This document shows positions 26,205 to 35,373 of a DNA stretch of 64,000 bases, in pieces. A program made the position numbers and the translations under genes. The notes under the pieces were generated by a model. It ran no database searches. It had not been told where the DNA came from and saw only the letters and a list, made by a program, of their open reading frames with translations. Each line of letters begins with the position of its first letter. Position 1 is the stretch's first letter. The stretch is from Maritimibacter sp. 55A14. Its GTDB lineage: Bacteria; Pseudomonadota; Alphaproteobacteria; Rhodobacterales; Rhodobacteraceae. The stretch covers positions 101,976-165,975 of the forward strand of contig NZ_QEYE01000008.1 of NCBI RefSeq assembly GCF_003122205.1. Reading direction: 5' to 3'.

Positions 26205-27197
26205 ATGAAACGGACGACAACAGCCCTGGGCGCGGTGGCGCTGATGCTGGGCGCGGGGGCCGCGGAGGCGGCCGACGAGGTGACGCTGCAACTCAAATGG
26301 GTCACGCAGGGCCAGTTCGCGGGCTATTACGTCGCCCAGGACAAAGGCTACTACGCCGACGAGGACCTGGACGTGACGATCAAGCCCGGCGGTCCGGACA
26401 TCGCGCCGCCGCAGGTGATCGCGGGCGGCGGCGCGGATGTCATTGTGGAGTGGATGCCCGCGGCGCTGGCGAGCCGCGAGAAGGGCCTGCCGCTGGTCAA
26501 TATCGCGCAACCCTTCAAATCTTCGGGCATGATGCTGACCTGCCTGAAGGAGACGGGTGTCACCGGCCCCGAGGACTTCCCGGGCCGGACGCTGGGCGTC
26601 TGGTTCTTCGGTAACGAGTACCCGTTCCTGAGCTGGATGAGCGCGCTGGGCATTCCCACCGATGGCGGCGCGGAGGGTGTGACCGTCCTCAAGCAGGGCT
26701 TCAATGTCGATCCGCTGCTCCAGAAACAGGCCGACTGCATCTCGACGATGACCTATAACGAATACTGGCAGGTGATCGATGCGGGCATTTCGGAGGATCA
26801 GCTCGTCACCTTCAAATACGAAGACCAGGGTGTCGCGACGCTGGAGGACGGTCTTTACGTACTTGAGGACAATCTGGACGATCCGGACTTCGTGGACCGG
26901 ATGGCGCGCTTCGTGCGGGCCTCGATGAAGGGCTGGGAATACGCGGCCGAACACCCCGACGAAGCGGCGGAGATCGTGCTCGACAACGATGCCACCGGCG
27001 CGCAGACGGAGAAGCACCAGAAGCGGATGGTCCGCGAGATCACCAAGCTGACCGAGGGCTCGAACGGTGCTCTCGACCCGGCGGATTTCGAGCGCACGGT
27101 CGATACGCTCCTGGGGGGCGGATCGGACCCGGTGATCACGGCGCATCCCGGCGACGCGGCCTGGACCCATGCCATCACGGACCGGGCGCTGAACTGA
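26205..27197 (+). CDS. Periplasmic substrate-binding protein, NMT1/ThiY family
   Basis: 330-residue binding protein. A Sec signal peptide (MKRTTTALGAVALMLGAGAAEA, cleavage near ALA/AEA-ADE) is followed by LQLKWVTQGQFAGYYVAQDKGYYADEDLDVTIKPGG, the hallmark of NMT1/ThiY binding proteins. Such proteins bind pyrimidine-like or aromatic ring compounds. With hydA and preTA upstream, the likely ligand is a pyrimidine or hydantoin. A strong hairpin follows 18 bp after the stop. Confidence 0.9.
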   Translation: MKRTTTALGAVALMLGAGAAEAADEVTLQLKWVTQGQFAGYYVAQDKGYYADEDLDVTIKPGGPDIAPPQVIAGGGADVIVEWMPAALASREKGLPLVNIAQPFKSSGMMLTCLKETGVTGPEDFPGRTLGVWFFGNEYPFLSWMSALGIPTDGGAEGVTVLKQGFNVDPLLQKQADCISTMTYNEYWQVIDAGISEDQLVTFKYEDQGVATLEDGLYVLEDNLDDPDFVDRMARFVRASMKGWEYAAEHPDEAAEIVLDNDATGAQTEKHQKRMVREITKLTEGSNGALDPADFERTVDTLLGGGSDPVITAHPGDAAWTHAITDRALN

Positions 27198-27215
27198 AGG
27201 ACGCAGATTCGGCCA

Positions 27216-27252
27216 GCGCGAACGGGGCGTCCTGCGGCGCCCCGTTTCGCGC
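27216..27252 (+). terminator. Strong hairpin ending the pyrimidine/ABC operon
   Basis: A nine-bp stem AACGGGGCG/CGCCCCGTT with an eight-base loop is extended by GCGCG/CGCGC across a one-base bulge. It lies 18 bp after the binding-protein stop. No long T tract follows. Confidence 0.65.
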
Positions 27253-27588
27253 TTCGTGAACTGCACGGCCAGATCGCACGCATTGTTGCGCGATCGGAAT
27301 ATCCGCCGGCAAAATGAGCGGAGAATCGCCGAGGAAAAAGCAGCCAGATCCCTGCGACCAATCCGGGCAGATTTTCGCCATGTTTTCTCCGCATTTCCCG
27401 CGCACGGTTTTGTGATGGGGGCGCCGAACCAAGGTCGTGCTGCGAGGTCTGCTCACGGCTTCCGAGCTGGAAGTCACACACGAATGGTTCCGGTCTGACG
27501 AAATGACGCGGCGATGGATCGCCGGCGCCGGATGACCTGAAACATGGCCTGATCTTCGGCAAGCATTTGAAAACGAGGAGTCGGTGTT
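27253..27588. other. Intergenic stretch without recognised gene
   Basis: I see no credible coding region on either strand here. An 80-codon plus-strand frame (27256-27498) has no recognisable features. The last 40 bases carry a GAGGAG ribosome site for the small membrane peptide at 27589. Confidence 0.5.
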
Positions 27589-27768
27589 ATGGTTTTCTCC
27601 CTCCTGTTTTTCCTGGTTGCGTCCGTATGCGGTGTAATTGTCAGCGTGCTGCTGGTTCAGATCGTCCTGTCTGTGCTCTGGGCCTGCGCTCTGCGAACGC
27701 GCGATACGGCCTCGACGTGTTTCTCCTTCTTCGGGCTCGGTAGCGAGGCGCGCAAAAGTTCTGCCTGA
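27589..27768 (+). CDS. Small membrane peptide, 59 residues
   Basis: ATG 27589 is preceded by GAGGAG about ten bases upstream. The first 35 residues are almost entirely hydrophobic (MVFSLLFFLVASVCGVIVSV, then LLVQIVLSVLWACAL), enough for one long or two short membrane helices. A short polar tail ends in SEARKSSA. It contains four Cys residues. I recognise no family. It stands alone between the ABC operon terminator and the typA terminator. Confidence 0.45.
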   Translation: MVFSLLFFLVASVCGVIVSVLLVQIVLSVLWACALRTRDTASTCFSFFGLGSEARKSSA

Positions 27769-27837
27769 GCGCCGGCCCCGCGGCTCGAGGTTCCGGCCGC
27801 GCTTCATTACCTCCTGACTGTACCTCATTGTCAGGTG

Positions 27838-27867
27838 CGCCCCCGGTTCCCGTCAGGGCCGGGGGCG
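27838..27867. terminator. Hairpin between the small peptide gene and typA
   Basis: A nine-bp stem CGCCCCCGG/CCGGGGGCG with a 12-base loop lies 47 bp downstream of the typA stop (minus strand) and 70 bp after the small peptide gene. It probably serves typA, possibly both. Confidence 0.55.
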
Positions 27868-27913
27868 TTCGTCCGACAGGGCCTTCGCGCAGGTCCCGAC
27901 CGCGCCCCGAGCG

Positions 27914-29734
27914 TCAACCCGCCGCGCGCGCCTGCCGCTTGCGCTCATGCGGGTCAAGGAAGCGCTTGCGCAGGCGGATGGCCTTGGGCGTGACCTCCAC
28001 CAGTTCGTCATCGTCGATATAGGCGATCGCCTGCTCCAGCGACATCCGCACCGGCGTGGTCAGTCGCACCGCCTCGTCGGTGCCGGAGGCGCGGATATTG
28101 GTCAGCTTCTTGCCCTTGAGCGGGTTCACTTCCAGGTCGTTCTCGCGCGAGTGTTCACCGATGATCATGCCCTCGTAGACATGCTCCTGCGCACCGATGA
28201 ACATGCGGCCGCGGTCTTCGAGATTGAAGAGCGCGAAAGCCACCGAGGTGCCGTTCTCCATCGAGATCAGCACCCCCGCGCGGCGGCCGGGAATGTGGCC
28301 CTTCCAGGGCGCCCAGCCGTGGAACACGCGGTTCAGAACGCCGGTGCCGCGCGTGTCGGTCAGGAACTCGCCGTGATAGCCGATGAGCCCGCGCGAGGGC
28401 ACCAGCGCGATGATGCGGGTCTTGCCCGCACCCGCCGGTTTCATCTCCGACACCTCGCCGCGGCGCGGGCCGGTCAGCTTTTCCATCACCGCGCCGGTGA
28501 ACTCGTCATCGACGTCGATGGTCACTTCCTCGATCGGTTCGAGTTGCTGGCCGTCCTCGTGGCGCATCAGCACTTGCGGGCGCGAGATCGACAGCTCGAA
28601 CCCCTCGCGGCGCATGTTCTCGATCAACACGCCCATCTGCAACTCGCCGCGTCCCGCCACTTCGAAAGCCTCGCCACCGGGCGTGTCCGTCACCCGGATC
28701 GCCACGTTCGACTCGGCTTCCTTCAGGAGCCGCTCGCGGATCACGCGGGACTGCACCTTGCTGCCGTCCCGGCCGGCCAGCGGGCTGTCGTTGATCCCGA
28801 ACGTGACAGAGATCGTGGGCGGGTCGATGGGCTGCGCGGGCAGGGCCTCGGTGACCGAGGGCGCGGCCAGCGTGTCGGCCACGGTGGCCTTGGACATGCC
28901 GGCGATGGTGACGATATCGCCGGCCTCGGCGCGATCGATGGGCTGCTGGCCCAGGCCGCGGAACGCCATGACGCGGGTCACGCGAAAATTCTCGATCTGC
29001 CTGCTGTCGCGCGACAGAGCCCTGAGCGTGTCGCCGGCCTTGACCCGTCCGCTTTCCACCCGGCCGGTCAGGATGCGCCCCAGATAGGGATCGGCGCCCA
29101 GCGTGGTCGCCAGCATCCGGAACGGCGCTTCGATGGCGGCGGCTTGCGCCGGGGCGGGGACATGGGCGAGCACCAGCTCGAAAAGCGCGGTCAGATCCTT
29201 GCGCGGCCCGTCCAGTTCGGTATCGCACCAGCCGTTGATGCCTGAGGCGTAGAGCACCGGGAAATCGAGCTGCTCGTCATCGGCGTCGAGCGCCGCGAAG
29301 AGATCGAAGACCGCGTCGAGCGCCCGGTCGGGATCGGCGGCGGGCTTGTCCACCTTGTTGAGGCAGACGATTGGGCGCAGCCCCAGCGCCAGCGCCTTGG
29401 AGGTGACGAATTTCGTCTGAGGCATCGGCCCCTCGGCCGCGTCGACCAGCAGTACGACGCCGTCCACCATGCTCAGGATGCGCTCCACCTCGCCGCCGAA
29501 ATCGGCATGTCCGGGGGTGTCCACGATATTGATGCGCGTGCCGTGCCATTCCACCGACGTGGCCTTGGCCAGGATGGTGATCCCGCGCTCGCGCTCCAGG
29601 TCGTTGCTGTCCATCGCCCGCTCGGCGACCGACTGGTTTTCGCGGAATGCGCCCGACTGTTTGAGCAACTCGTCCACCAGCGTGGTCTTGCCGTGGTCGA
29701 CATGGGCGATGATCGCGATATTTCTGAGGTCCAT
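27914..29734 (-). CDS. typA: Ribosome-associated translational GTPase TypA/BipA
   Basis: 606-residue translational GTPase involved in 50S assembly and stress adaptation. The G1 motif AHVDHGKTT lies at residues 10-18. RGITILAK (switch I), [12 protein letters not shown] (G3) and NKVDKPAA (G4) follow. The C-terminal half has the EF-G-like domains and the BipA-specific region [23 protein letters not shown]. The length matches the family. It is a single-gene housekeeping locus. Confidence 0.97.
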   Translation of the reverse strand: MDLRNIAIIAHVDHGKTTLVDELLKQSGAFRENQSVAERAMDSNDLERERGITILAKATSVEWHGTRINIVDTPGHADFGGEVERILSMVDGVVLLVDAAEGPMPQTKFVTSKALALGLRPIVCLNKVDKPAADPDRALDAVFDLFAALDADDEQLDFPVLYASGINGWCDTELDGPRKDLTALFELVLAHVPAPAQAAAIEAPFRMLATTLGADPYLGRILTGRVESGRVKAGDTLRALSRDSRQIENFRVTRVMAFRGLGQQPIDRAEAGDIVTIAGMSKATVADTLAAPSVTEALPAQPIDPPTISVTFGINDSPLAGRDGSKVQSRVIRERLLKEAESNVAIRVTDTPGGEAFEVAGRGELQMGVLIENMRREGFELSISRPQVLMRHEDGQQLEPIEEVTIDVDDEFTGAVMEKLTGPRRGEVSEMKPAGAGKTRIIALVPSRGLIGYHGEFLTDTRGTGVLNRVFHGWAPWKGHIPGRRAGVLISMENGTSVAFALFNLEDRGRMFIGAQEHVYEGMIIGEHSRENDLEVNPLKGKKLTNIRASGTDEAVRLTTPVRMSLEQAIAYIDDDELVEVTPKAIRLRKRFLDPHERKRQARAAG

Positions 29735-29884
29735 TGGACTGATGCCTGCATCGTGAGGGGGAAGCCTGCGGCGGCGTTACCCGAGGACGCGCTGCAAGGC
29801 CAGCGCAAAAAGGTCACAGGCCGGATCCGGCCGCTTTGGCGTGTCCCGCTTGCCCCTGTGGCGCCTCGCTACGGCCGGGGCGGG

Positions 29885-30541
29885 TCAGGATTGACGCTCA
29901 AGCCGGAAAAGGCAGAGAAACTCCTGCGCAGCGGAAACGTCACCCTCCACGCCGACCTCGCCTCTGGCAACCAGTTCCGCCAACGGCGTGGTGCCGTAGA
30001 CGGCTTTTGCCTGCACATTGCCATTTCCTGAAAGGATAAAGGGTGCTTCGGGTCGGGTGACCAGGCTGGTCTGCAACCGGCCTTCGGTCAGCCGCATCTC
30101 GAAGGCCTCGTCGCCGAAATCGAATCCCGCCTTGGCCTCGCGACCCCGGCCCGGTTCCGGAATCAGGCTCACCCGCATCGAGATCATCAGCGCCGAGGGG
30201 CTGATGAAGCGGGACGGGTCATGGCCCGGCACCATCAGCGCCCAACGGCAGAGCGCCTCCAGCACCGGCAACAGGCCGCGTCCCGCATCCGTGAGCGAGT
30301 AAACGCCCAACCTCTCATCGTGGTCGACGACCCCGTTCCGGGCGAGTTGCGCCAAACGCCCGGTCAACACGCTGGCCGAGATGCCGGGAAGGCCGGCGCG
30401 GATCATCTGGAACCGTTTCGGGGCGAACATCAACTCGCGCACCACCAGCAGTGCCCAGCGGTCCCCGATCAGGTTCAGCGCATGGGCCGCCAAGCAGCCC
30501 TCGTCGTAGCGGGGGCGGGGGATTCTTGCCTGTTTGGTCAT
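29885..30541 (-). CDS. HxlR-family transcriptional regulator with extra C-terminal domain
   Basis: 218 residues. The N-terminal winged helix is typical HxlR (CLAAHALNLIGDRWALLVVRELMFAPKRFQMIRAGLPGISASVLTGRLAQLARNGVV). The C-terminal hundred residues are an added alpha/beta domain, possibly SCP2-like, perhaps for ligand binding. It diverges from the DUF1428-GST genes at 30645. The spacer holds an imperfect inverted pair ATACTACC / GGTAGTGT, a possible operator. Confidence 0.85.
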   Translation of the reverse strand: MTKQARIPRPRYDEGCLAAHALNLIGDRWALLVVRELMFAPKRFQMIRAGLPGISASVLTGRLAQLARNGVVDHDERLGVYSLTDAGRGLLPVLEALCRWALMVPGHDPSRFISPSALMISMRVSLIPEPGRGREAKAGFDFGDEAFEMRLTEGRLQTSLVTRPEAPFILSGNGNVQAKAVYGTTPLAELVARGEVGVEGDVSAAQEFLCLFRLERQS

Positions 30542-30644
30542 TTTTCCATATGGACAGTTGTTGTTTCATACTACCGCTGCCACGATCGGGCTTCAAGCAG
30601 GATTCGCCTGCACCAGTTTCAGTTTGAATGAAGGGTAGTGTGAT

Positions 30645-31352
30645 ATGGCCTATTTTACGGGTGCCGTGGCGGCGGTGCCGACCTCGAACAAGGCGAAATA
30701 CGCCGAGCATGTGTCGGCTGCCTGGCCGCTGTTCAAATCCTACGGCGCCACCCGCATGGTCGAGACCTGGGGTGTGGATGTGCCCAAGGGGAAGGTCACC
30801 GACTTCTATGGCGCGGTGGATGCCAAAGACGATGAAGCCATCGTGTTTTCCTGGATCGAATGGCCGGACAAGGCGGACGCGGATGCGGCCTGGGCGAAGA
30901 TGCAGGACGACCCCGCGATGCCCTTCGATGGCAGCCGCATGATCTTCGGCGGGTTCTCACCGGTCTACGAAGCCGGTCAGCATAATGGCGCGGGCTACTA
31001 CCAGGGCTTCCTGCTGGCGGTGCCGGAAAAGAACAGGACCGCCTACGCCCAAATGGCCGGCGAGGGCTGGAAGATGTTTCAGAAGCGCGGCGCCAAGGGC
31101 ATGATCGAAACCTGGGGCGAAGACGTCCCCCGCGGCAAGAAGACAGACTTCTACCAGGCAGCCAAGGCCGAAGAGGGCGAAGTGCCGGTCTTCAGCTGGG
31201 CGGCCTGGCCCGACCGCGCCACCTGCGACGCAGCCGCCAAGGCGATGGAAGCCGAGATGGGAGACATGGATATGTCCGCAATGCCCTTTGATGGCATGCG
31301 GATGATGTGGGCGGGCTTCGAGCCGCTTTTCGACTCGGGAGAGGCCGAATGA
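30645..31352 (+). CDS. Tandem DUF1428 protein
   Basis: 235-residue protein made of two consecutive DUF1428 (dimeric alpha-beta barrel) units. The repeats align well: YAEHVSAAWPLFKSYGATRMVETWGVDVPKGKVTDFYGAV against YAQMAGEGWKMFQKRGAKGMIETWGEDVPRGKKTDFYQAA. Each half ends with MPFDG.RM...GF.P. Members of this family are normally single-domain dimers of about 120 residues, so this is a fused dimer. The function is unknown. Its stop overlaps the GST gene start (ATGA). Confidence 0.85.
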   Translation: MAYFTGAVAAVPTSNKAKYAEHVSAAWPLFKSYGATRMVETWGVDVPKGKVTDFYGAVDAKDDEAIVFSWIEWPDKADADAAWAKMQDDPAMPFDGSRMIFGGFSPVYEAGQHNGAGYYQGFLLAVPEKNRTAYAQMAGEGWKMFQKRGAKGMIETWGEDVPRGKKTDFYQAAKAEEGEVPVFSWAAWPDRATCDAAAKAMEAEMGDMDMSAMPFDGMRMMWAGFEPLFDSGEAE

Positions 31353-32020
31353 CACTCACGCTCTTTACTTATGATTGGCTGCCCGAATTCCCGCGTGGCT
31401 TCGTGCGCGACATGCGGGTGCGATGGGGGCTGGAAGAACTCGGTCGCCCGTATCGCGTCGAAACCGTTCCGGTTCATCCCAAGAGCGAAGCGCACCGGCG
31501 GATGCAGCCCTTCGGGCAGGTGCCGGTGATCCGCGACGGAGATCTGACGCTGTTCGAAAGCGGCGCGATCCTGTTGCACCTCGGCGAGGGTGGCGCGCTG
31601 ATGCCCGAGCCCCGCCGGGCGGCGGTCACGCAATGGCTGTTCGCCGCCCTGAACACGGTCGAGATTGCGAGTTCGCACTGGATGCAGATGGTACTCGCGG
31701 GGCGGTTTCCGGATTTCTTCGGCCCGGCGCCTGCGGCGGCGGTCAAGGAACATGCCAGGCAGGGCATGGATGCCCGGTTGGCCCCGCTGGAGCAGGAATT
31801 GGCAGGACGGGACTGGCTGGCTGGCGATTTCAGCATTGCCGACATCGCGATGGTCGAAGTGCTGCGCGTGCTCGAAGCCGAGGGCGCGCTGGCGGACTAC
31901 CCGGCACTCACAGCCTATGTGGGCCGCGGCACCGACAGGCCCGCGTTCAAGAAGGCGATGGCGGATCACATGGCCCATTGGGAGGCGGCGGATTCCGCAC
32001 CCGCCGCCGGGCGGGCCTGA
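31349..32020 (+). CDS. Glutathione S-transferase family protein
   Basis: 223-residue GST. The N-terminal thioredoxin-like domain shows the glutathione-binding turn GQVPVIRDGDLTLFESGAILLHL. An all-alpha C-terminal domain follows, with the N-capping motif GDFSIADIAMVEVLR. It is translationally coupled to the DUF1428 gene and shares the divergent HxlR promoter region, so detoxification of an electrophile sensed by HxlR is plausible. Confidence 0.88.
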   Translation: MTLTLFTYDWLPEFPRGFVRDMRVRWGLEELGRPYRVETVPVHPKSEAHRRMQPFGQVPVIRDGDLTLFESGAILLHLGEGGALMPEPRRAAVTQWLFAALNTVEIASSHWMQMVLAGRFPDFFGPAPAAAVKEHARQGMDARLAPLEQELAGRDWLAGDFSIADIAMVEVLRVLEAEGALADYPALTAYVGRGTDRPAFKKAMADHMAHWEAADSAPAAGRA

Positions 32021-32121
32021 CGGCCGGCCCGCTTCGCGCTGCACCCCATGGCAGATCCGGGAAACGCACCGGGGCCGGGACCTGTTGAGTCCGATTGGTT
32101 CAAGATGAGGATGGATAAACG

Positions 32122-32604
32122 ATGACCGTTGCGAAGAACACGATCTGCCTCTGGTATGACAAAGACGCCGAGGCCGCTGCCCGCTTCTATGCCGAGACCT
32201 TTCCCGACAGTTCGGTAAGTGCCATCCACCATGCGCCCGGCGACTATCCCGCCGGCAAGGAGGGTGACGTACTGACGGTTGATTTCACCGTGCTTGGCAT
32301 TCCCTGCCTGGGCCTGAACGGCGGGCCTGCATTCACGCATAGCGAAGCCTTCTCCTTCCAGGTATCCACGGAGGATCAGGAAGAAACCGACCGCTACTGG
32401 AACGCCATTGTCGAAAATGGTGGCCAGGAAAGCGCCTGCGGATGGTGCAAGGATAAATGGGGAATTTCCTGGCAGATCACTCCACGGGTCTTGGTGGAAG
32501 CGCTCGCGGCGGGAGGCGGCGAAGCAAAGCGCGCCTTTGAAGCGATGATGGACATGAAGAAGATCGACGTCGCCGCGATCGAGGCGGCGCGCCGCGGGCA
32601 CTGA
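32122..32604 (+). CDS. VOC/PhnB-like protein (3-demethylubiquinone-9 3-methyltransferase-like family)
   Basis: 160-residue VOC-fold protein: ICLWYDKDAEAAARFYAETFPDSSVSAIHHAP, then GIPCLGLNGGPAFTHSEAFSFQVSTEDQEETDRYWNAI and CGWCKDKWGISWQITP. Despite the family's database name, no methyltransferase motif exists; the actual activity is unknown. It is probably the last gene of the DUF1428-GST cluster, 101 bp after the GST gene. Confidence 0.85.
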   Translation: MTVAKNTICLWYDKDAEAAARFYAETFPDSSVSAIHHAPGDYPAGKEGDVLTVDFTVLGIPCLGLNGGPAFTHSEAFSFQVSTEDQEETDRYWNAIVENGGQESACGWCKDKWGISWQITPRVLVEALAAGGGEAKRAFEAMMDMKKIDVAAIEAARRGH

Positions 32605-32704
32605 CGCCTTTGTACCGCCTTGGCCGGAGGGCTGAGGCTCCGACGGCCATATCCTCAAGTGTCCTCACTGAAACACCTCAGCGAGACAAGCTTTGGAGAA
32701 CACC

Positions 32705-32866
32705 ATGAAGAATAAGTAAGTTACTGATATTCTTCTTGAAAGGGGAGATTTTGTGGAGCCAGGTAGAGCCGCTTCGGTGAAGCTGTTTCCATTCCATTTC
32801 AGGGTGCAGGTTCAAGCGAGCGGCAGCGGCGTCCGGTGCCGGGAGTGCGGTCATCCCGCGAGGTGA
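32705..32866 (+). pseudogene. Possible gene remnant with in-frame TAA at codon 5
   Basis: A GGAGA ribosome site precedes ATG 32705, and the frame reads MKNK-stop-VTDILLERGDFVEPG and continues to TGA 32864-32866 (ending CRECGHPAR). The RBS-plus-start and the protein-like first part suggest a decayed start of an acquired gene at the edge of the mer locus. I do not recognise the product. It could also be chance. Confidence 0.25.
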
Positions 32867-32875
32867 CGGAGAAGG

Positions 32876-34300
32876 TTACCCCGCACAGCAGGACAGCATC
32901 GCCACGTCCTTGTCGAAGGTCTGCGCGGCGAGCTTCAGCCCCTCGACGGTGGTCAGGTACGGGAAGAGCGTCTCGCCGAGCGCCTTTGCGGTCATGCCGG
33001 CCTTGAGGGCAAGCGCCAGCGTCTGGACGCTGTCGGCGCCCTCGGGCGCAAGGATCTGGCCGCCCAGCAGGCGGTCGGTTCCCGCGTCGGCGACCAGCTT
33101 GATGAGCCCGCGCGTGTCGCGCGCCGCAAGCGCACGGGGGACCTGATCGAGCGGCAGGACCGAGGTCTTGACGTCGTAGCCCGCCGCCCTTGCGGCTTTC
33201 TCCGTCAGGCCGACGCCCGCTACCTGCGGGTCGGTGAACACCACCCAGGGCATGGCGCCGTTATCGTAGACGAAGCTGTCGCCGTTCAGCGCGTTGAGCG
33301 CGGCGATCTTGGCGCCGTAGGCGGCCATGTAGACGAACTGGTCGCGTCCGGTCACGTCGCCGGCGGCGTAGAGACCGGCCTTGGAGGTGCGCATCCGCCC
33401 GTCGACCGGGATGGCGCCATTGTTGCCGAGTTGCACACCGTTGTCTGGAAGACCGAGCCCGCGCGTGTTGGGCGTTCGCCCCGTCGCCGCCAGCACCTGC
33501 TCCGCCGTCAGCGTTTCTTCCTGTCCTTCGATCTCCACGCTCAGGGCAACGCCGCCGTCCACTTGCACAATCCGCCGGTAGGCGAGGCCGTCATGCACGG
33601 CCAGACCTTCGTCGCGCAGATAGCCGGTCAGTGCTTCCGATACCTCCGGCTCGGCCTCCGGCAAGAGGTGCGAACGAGTCACCAGCGTCACCGCCGTGCC
33701 CATGCGCGCGAACATCTGCGCAAGCTCGCAGCCGACATAGCCTCCGCCGATGACGATCAGCGATCGGGGCAGGACCGTCAGCTCCAGCGCGGTAGTGCTG
33801 GTCAGCCAGGGCACGTCGTCGATGCCGGGGATGTCCGGCTTTGCCGGCGCGGCGCCGGTCGTGATGATGGCCTTGCCTGCCGGGACGATCTGACCGTTCA
33901 CGGCGATGCCGTCAGGGCTCAGGCGTGCGGCCCCGTCGACATAGGAAATGCCGGGCCAGGCGGACAGCAGGTCGACGTACTTGCCCTGGCGGAGGCTCGC
34001 CACGAGGTCGTCCTTGGCGTCCACAAGAGCTGGCCAGTCCGTCACCTGCGCCTCTCCGGCAAGGCCGGGGAAACGGCTGGCGGCGCGCGCAACATGCAGG
34101 GCCTCGGCGGCGCGGATCATGGTCTTCGACGGCACGCAGCCGACATTGACACAGGTGCCGCCGATCGTGCCGTGGCCGATCAGCGCAACATTGGCGCCCT
34201 GTTCGGCCGCCGTGATGGCGGCGGAGAACCCCGCCGAGCCGGCGCCGATGACGGCAATGTCGTAGCGCCCGCCCGACGGCGGTGTGCAGCAATCGGCCAT
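32876..34300 (-). CDS. merA: Mercuric reductase
   Basis: 474-residue flavoprotein disulfide reductase that reduces Hg(II) to Hg(0) with NADPH. FAD motif IAVIGAGSAGFSAAI, redox-active pair Cys50/Cys55 (GGTCVNVGCVPSK), NADPH motif VIGGGYVGCELAQ and the C-terminal vicinal cysteines LSCCAG that receive Hg are all present. It lacks the N-terminal MerP-like domain of longer MerA proteins but keeps an N-terminal MADCC pair. It follows merF by one base. Confidence 0.95.
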   Translation of the reverse strand: MADCCTPPSGGRYDIAVIGAGSAGFSAAITAAEQGANVALIGHGTIGGTCVNVGCVPSKTMIRAAEALHVARAASRFPGLAGEAQVTDWPALVDAKDDLVASLRQGKYVDLLSAWPGISYVDGAARLSPDGIAVNGQIVPAGKAIITTGAAPAKPDIPGIDDVPWLTSTTALELTVLPRSLIVIGGGYVGCELAQMFARMGTAVTLVTRSHLLPEAEPEVSEALTGYLRDEGLAVHDGLAYRRIVQVDGGVALSVEIEGQEETLTAEQVLAATGRTPNTRGLGLPDNGVQLGNNGAIPVDGRMRTSKAGLYAAGDVTGRDQFVYMAAYGAKIAALNALNGDSFVYDNGAMPWVVFTDPQVAGVGLTEKAARAAGYDVKTSVLPLDQVPRALAARDTRGLIKLVADAGTDRLLGGQILAPEGADSVQTLALALKAGMTAKALGETLFPYLTTVEGLKLAAQTFDKDVAMLSCCAG

Positions 34301-34301
34301 G

Positions 34302-34550
34302 TTATCTGGTCTCCTTCGTTGCTTTGGTATCCGTTTCGCAGCAGGCGGCGGCCCGTTGCCGGCGCCAGAGGCCGTAGGCCGTAACGCCGACGAACACCGC
34401 CAACGTCGGCAGCAGCACATAGTCCAGCCAGCCGAGCCAGGCGGAGAGTCCGACCACGCCCAGCCCGATGACCAGCACCGGTGTGAAGCAGCAGATGGCG
34501 GCGATGACGGTGCCGATGACACCGGTCTTGATGATCGTGGCGTCCTTCAC
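34302..34550 (-). CDS. merF: Mercury transport protein MerF
   Basis: 82-residue inner-membrane Hg(II) importer with two transmembrane helices. Two vicinal Cys pairs characteristic of MerF are present: Cys20-Cys21 in the first helix (AAICCFTP) and Cys70-Cys71 in the cytoplasmic tail (AAACCETD). It is the first gene after the MerR promoter; no merT or merP is present, so MerF is the only recognisable Hg transporter here. Confidence 0.93.
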   Translation of the reverse strand: MKDATIIKTGVIGTVIAAICCFTPVLVIGLGVVGLSAWLGWLDYVLLPTLAVFVGVTAYGLWRRQRAAACCETDTKATKETR

Positions 34551-34616
34551 GGTTTGTGCTCCTTTGCCGGCTCGCGATAGTCGGACGTGTTCTCTGTATC
34601 GACTCCATCCAAAAAC

Positions 34617-34647
34617 AGTCTAAGGTCTGTAGTAGCTACAGGCTCAA
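34617..34647 (-). promoter_or_regulatory. MerR-controlled merFA promoter
   Basis: On the minus strand the -35 element TTGAGC (34642-34647) and the -10 element TAGACT (34617-34622) are separated by 19 bp. The dyad CTGTAG-TAG-CTACAG (34627-34641) lies inside the spacer. The overlong spacer with an internal dyad is the hallmark of MerR-family activation by DNA untwisting. Confidence 0.85.
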
Positions 34648-34665
34648 GGGGTCCTTGCAGAAAAG

Positions 34666-35079
34666 ATGAGACTCGGCACGTCAGGGAAGGGATTGTACCG
34701 GGCAGCGCTTGCGCGCCGGACCGGCTGCAACCTGGAGACCATCCGCTACTACGAGAAGATCGGCATGATGCCGGAGCCGCCGCGCACGGAAGCCGGTTAT
34801 CGCGTCTACGATGACCGCCATCTGGAGCGGCTGCGCTTCATCCTGCGGGCGCGTGAGCTGGGATTCTCGCTCGACGATATCCGCGGGCTGCTCGCGCTCG
34901 TCGATCACGGGACGCAGACATGCGCCGAGGTGAAGGAACGCACCGAACGGCACCTTGCCGACGTGCGTGAGAAGATCGCCGATCTCAGGCGCATCGAGCG
35001 GGTTCTGGCCGAAACGGCAGCGCAGTGTTCCGGCGACGAGGTGCCCGATTGCCCTGTGCTGGAAGCACTGACCTCTTGA
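34666..35079 (+). CDS. merR: Hg(II)-responsive transcriptional regulator MerR
   Basis: 137-residue MerR. The N-terminal winged HTH reads ARRTGCNLETIRYYEKIGMMPEPPRTEAGYRVYDD, followed by a long dimerisation helix. Three metal-ligand cysteines are at 86, 121 and 129. The loop between the last two has seven residues, one fewer than in Tn501 MerR. It is divergent from merFA with the shared promoter at 34617-34647. Confidence 0.93.
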   Translation: MRLGTSGKGLYRAALARRTGCNLETIRYYEKIGMMPEPPRTEAGYRVYDDRHLERLRFILRARELGFSLDDIRGLLALVDHGTQTCAEVKERTERHLADVREKIADLRRIERVLAETAAQCSGDEVPDCPVLEALTS

Positions 35080-35373
35080 GACGCGACGATGATCCCGCTC
35101 GACGGCCCAGCTTGGGCGACGCCTGTCGGCGCGGATCGTTCTAGCTATGGCTTTGATGACGTGACCGTCCTCCATTGTGGATCATTTCAGACCCACCTTG
35201 GCACACCGATGCCGTCGGGGGCGGTCACATCATCAAAGCCGGTATACCCCTACAACGGCATTGTTGCAGAACTCTGACCGCTGAGGATTCACATCAAAGT
35301 GAACAGGAGCAGCCAAGCTGGGTGCAAGGCCTTGGGATAGCTCCGACGCCGCACCGCATGGAGTTTCACCGTG
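35080..35373. other. Intergenic stretch between convergent merR and fdsD
   Basis: I see no gene here. A 62-codon plus-strand frame at 35089 lacks a ribosome site and recognisable features. The stretch separates the mer locus from the formate dehydrogenase operon and may contain their transcription ends, though no convincing hairpin stands out. Confidence 0.5.
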
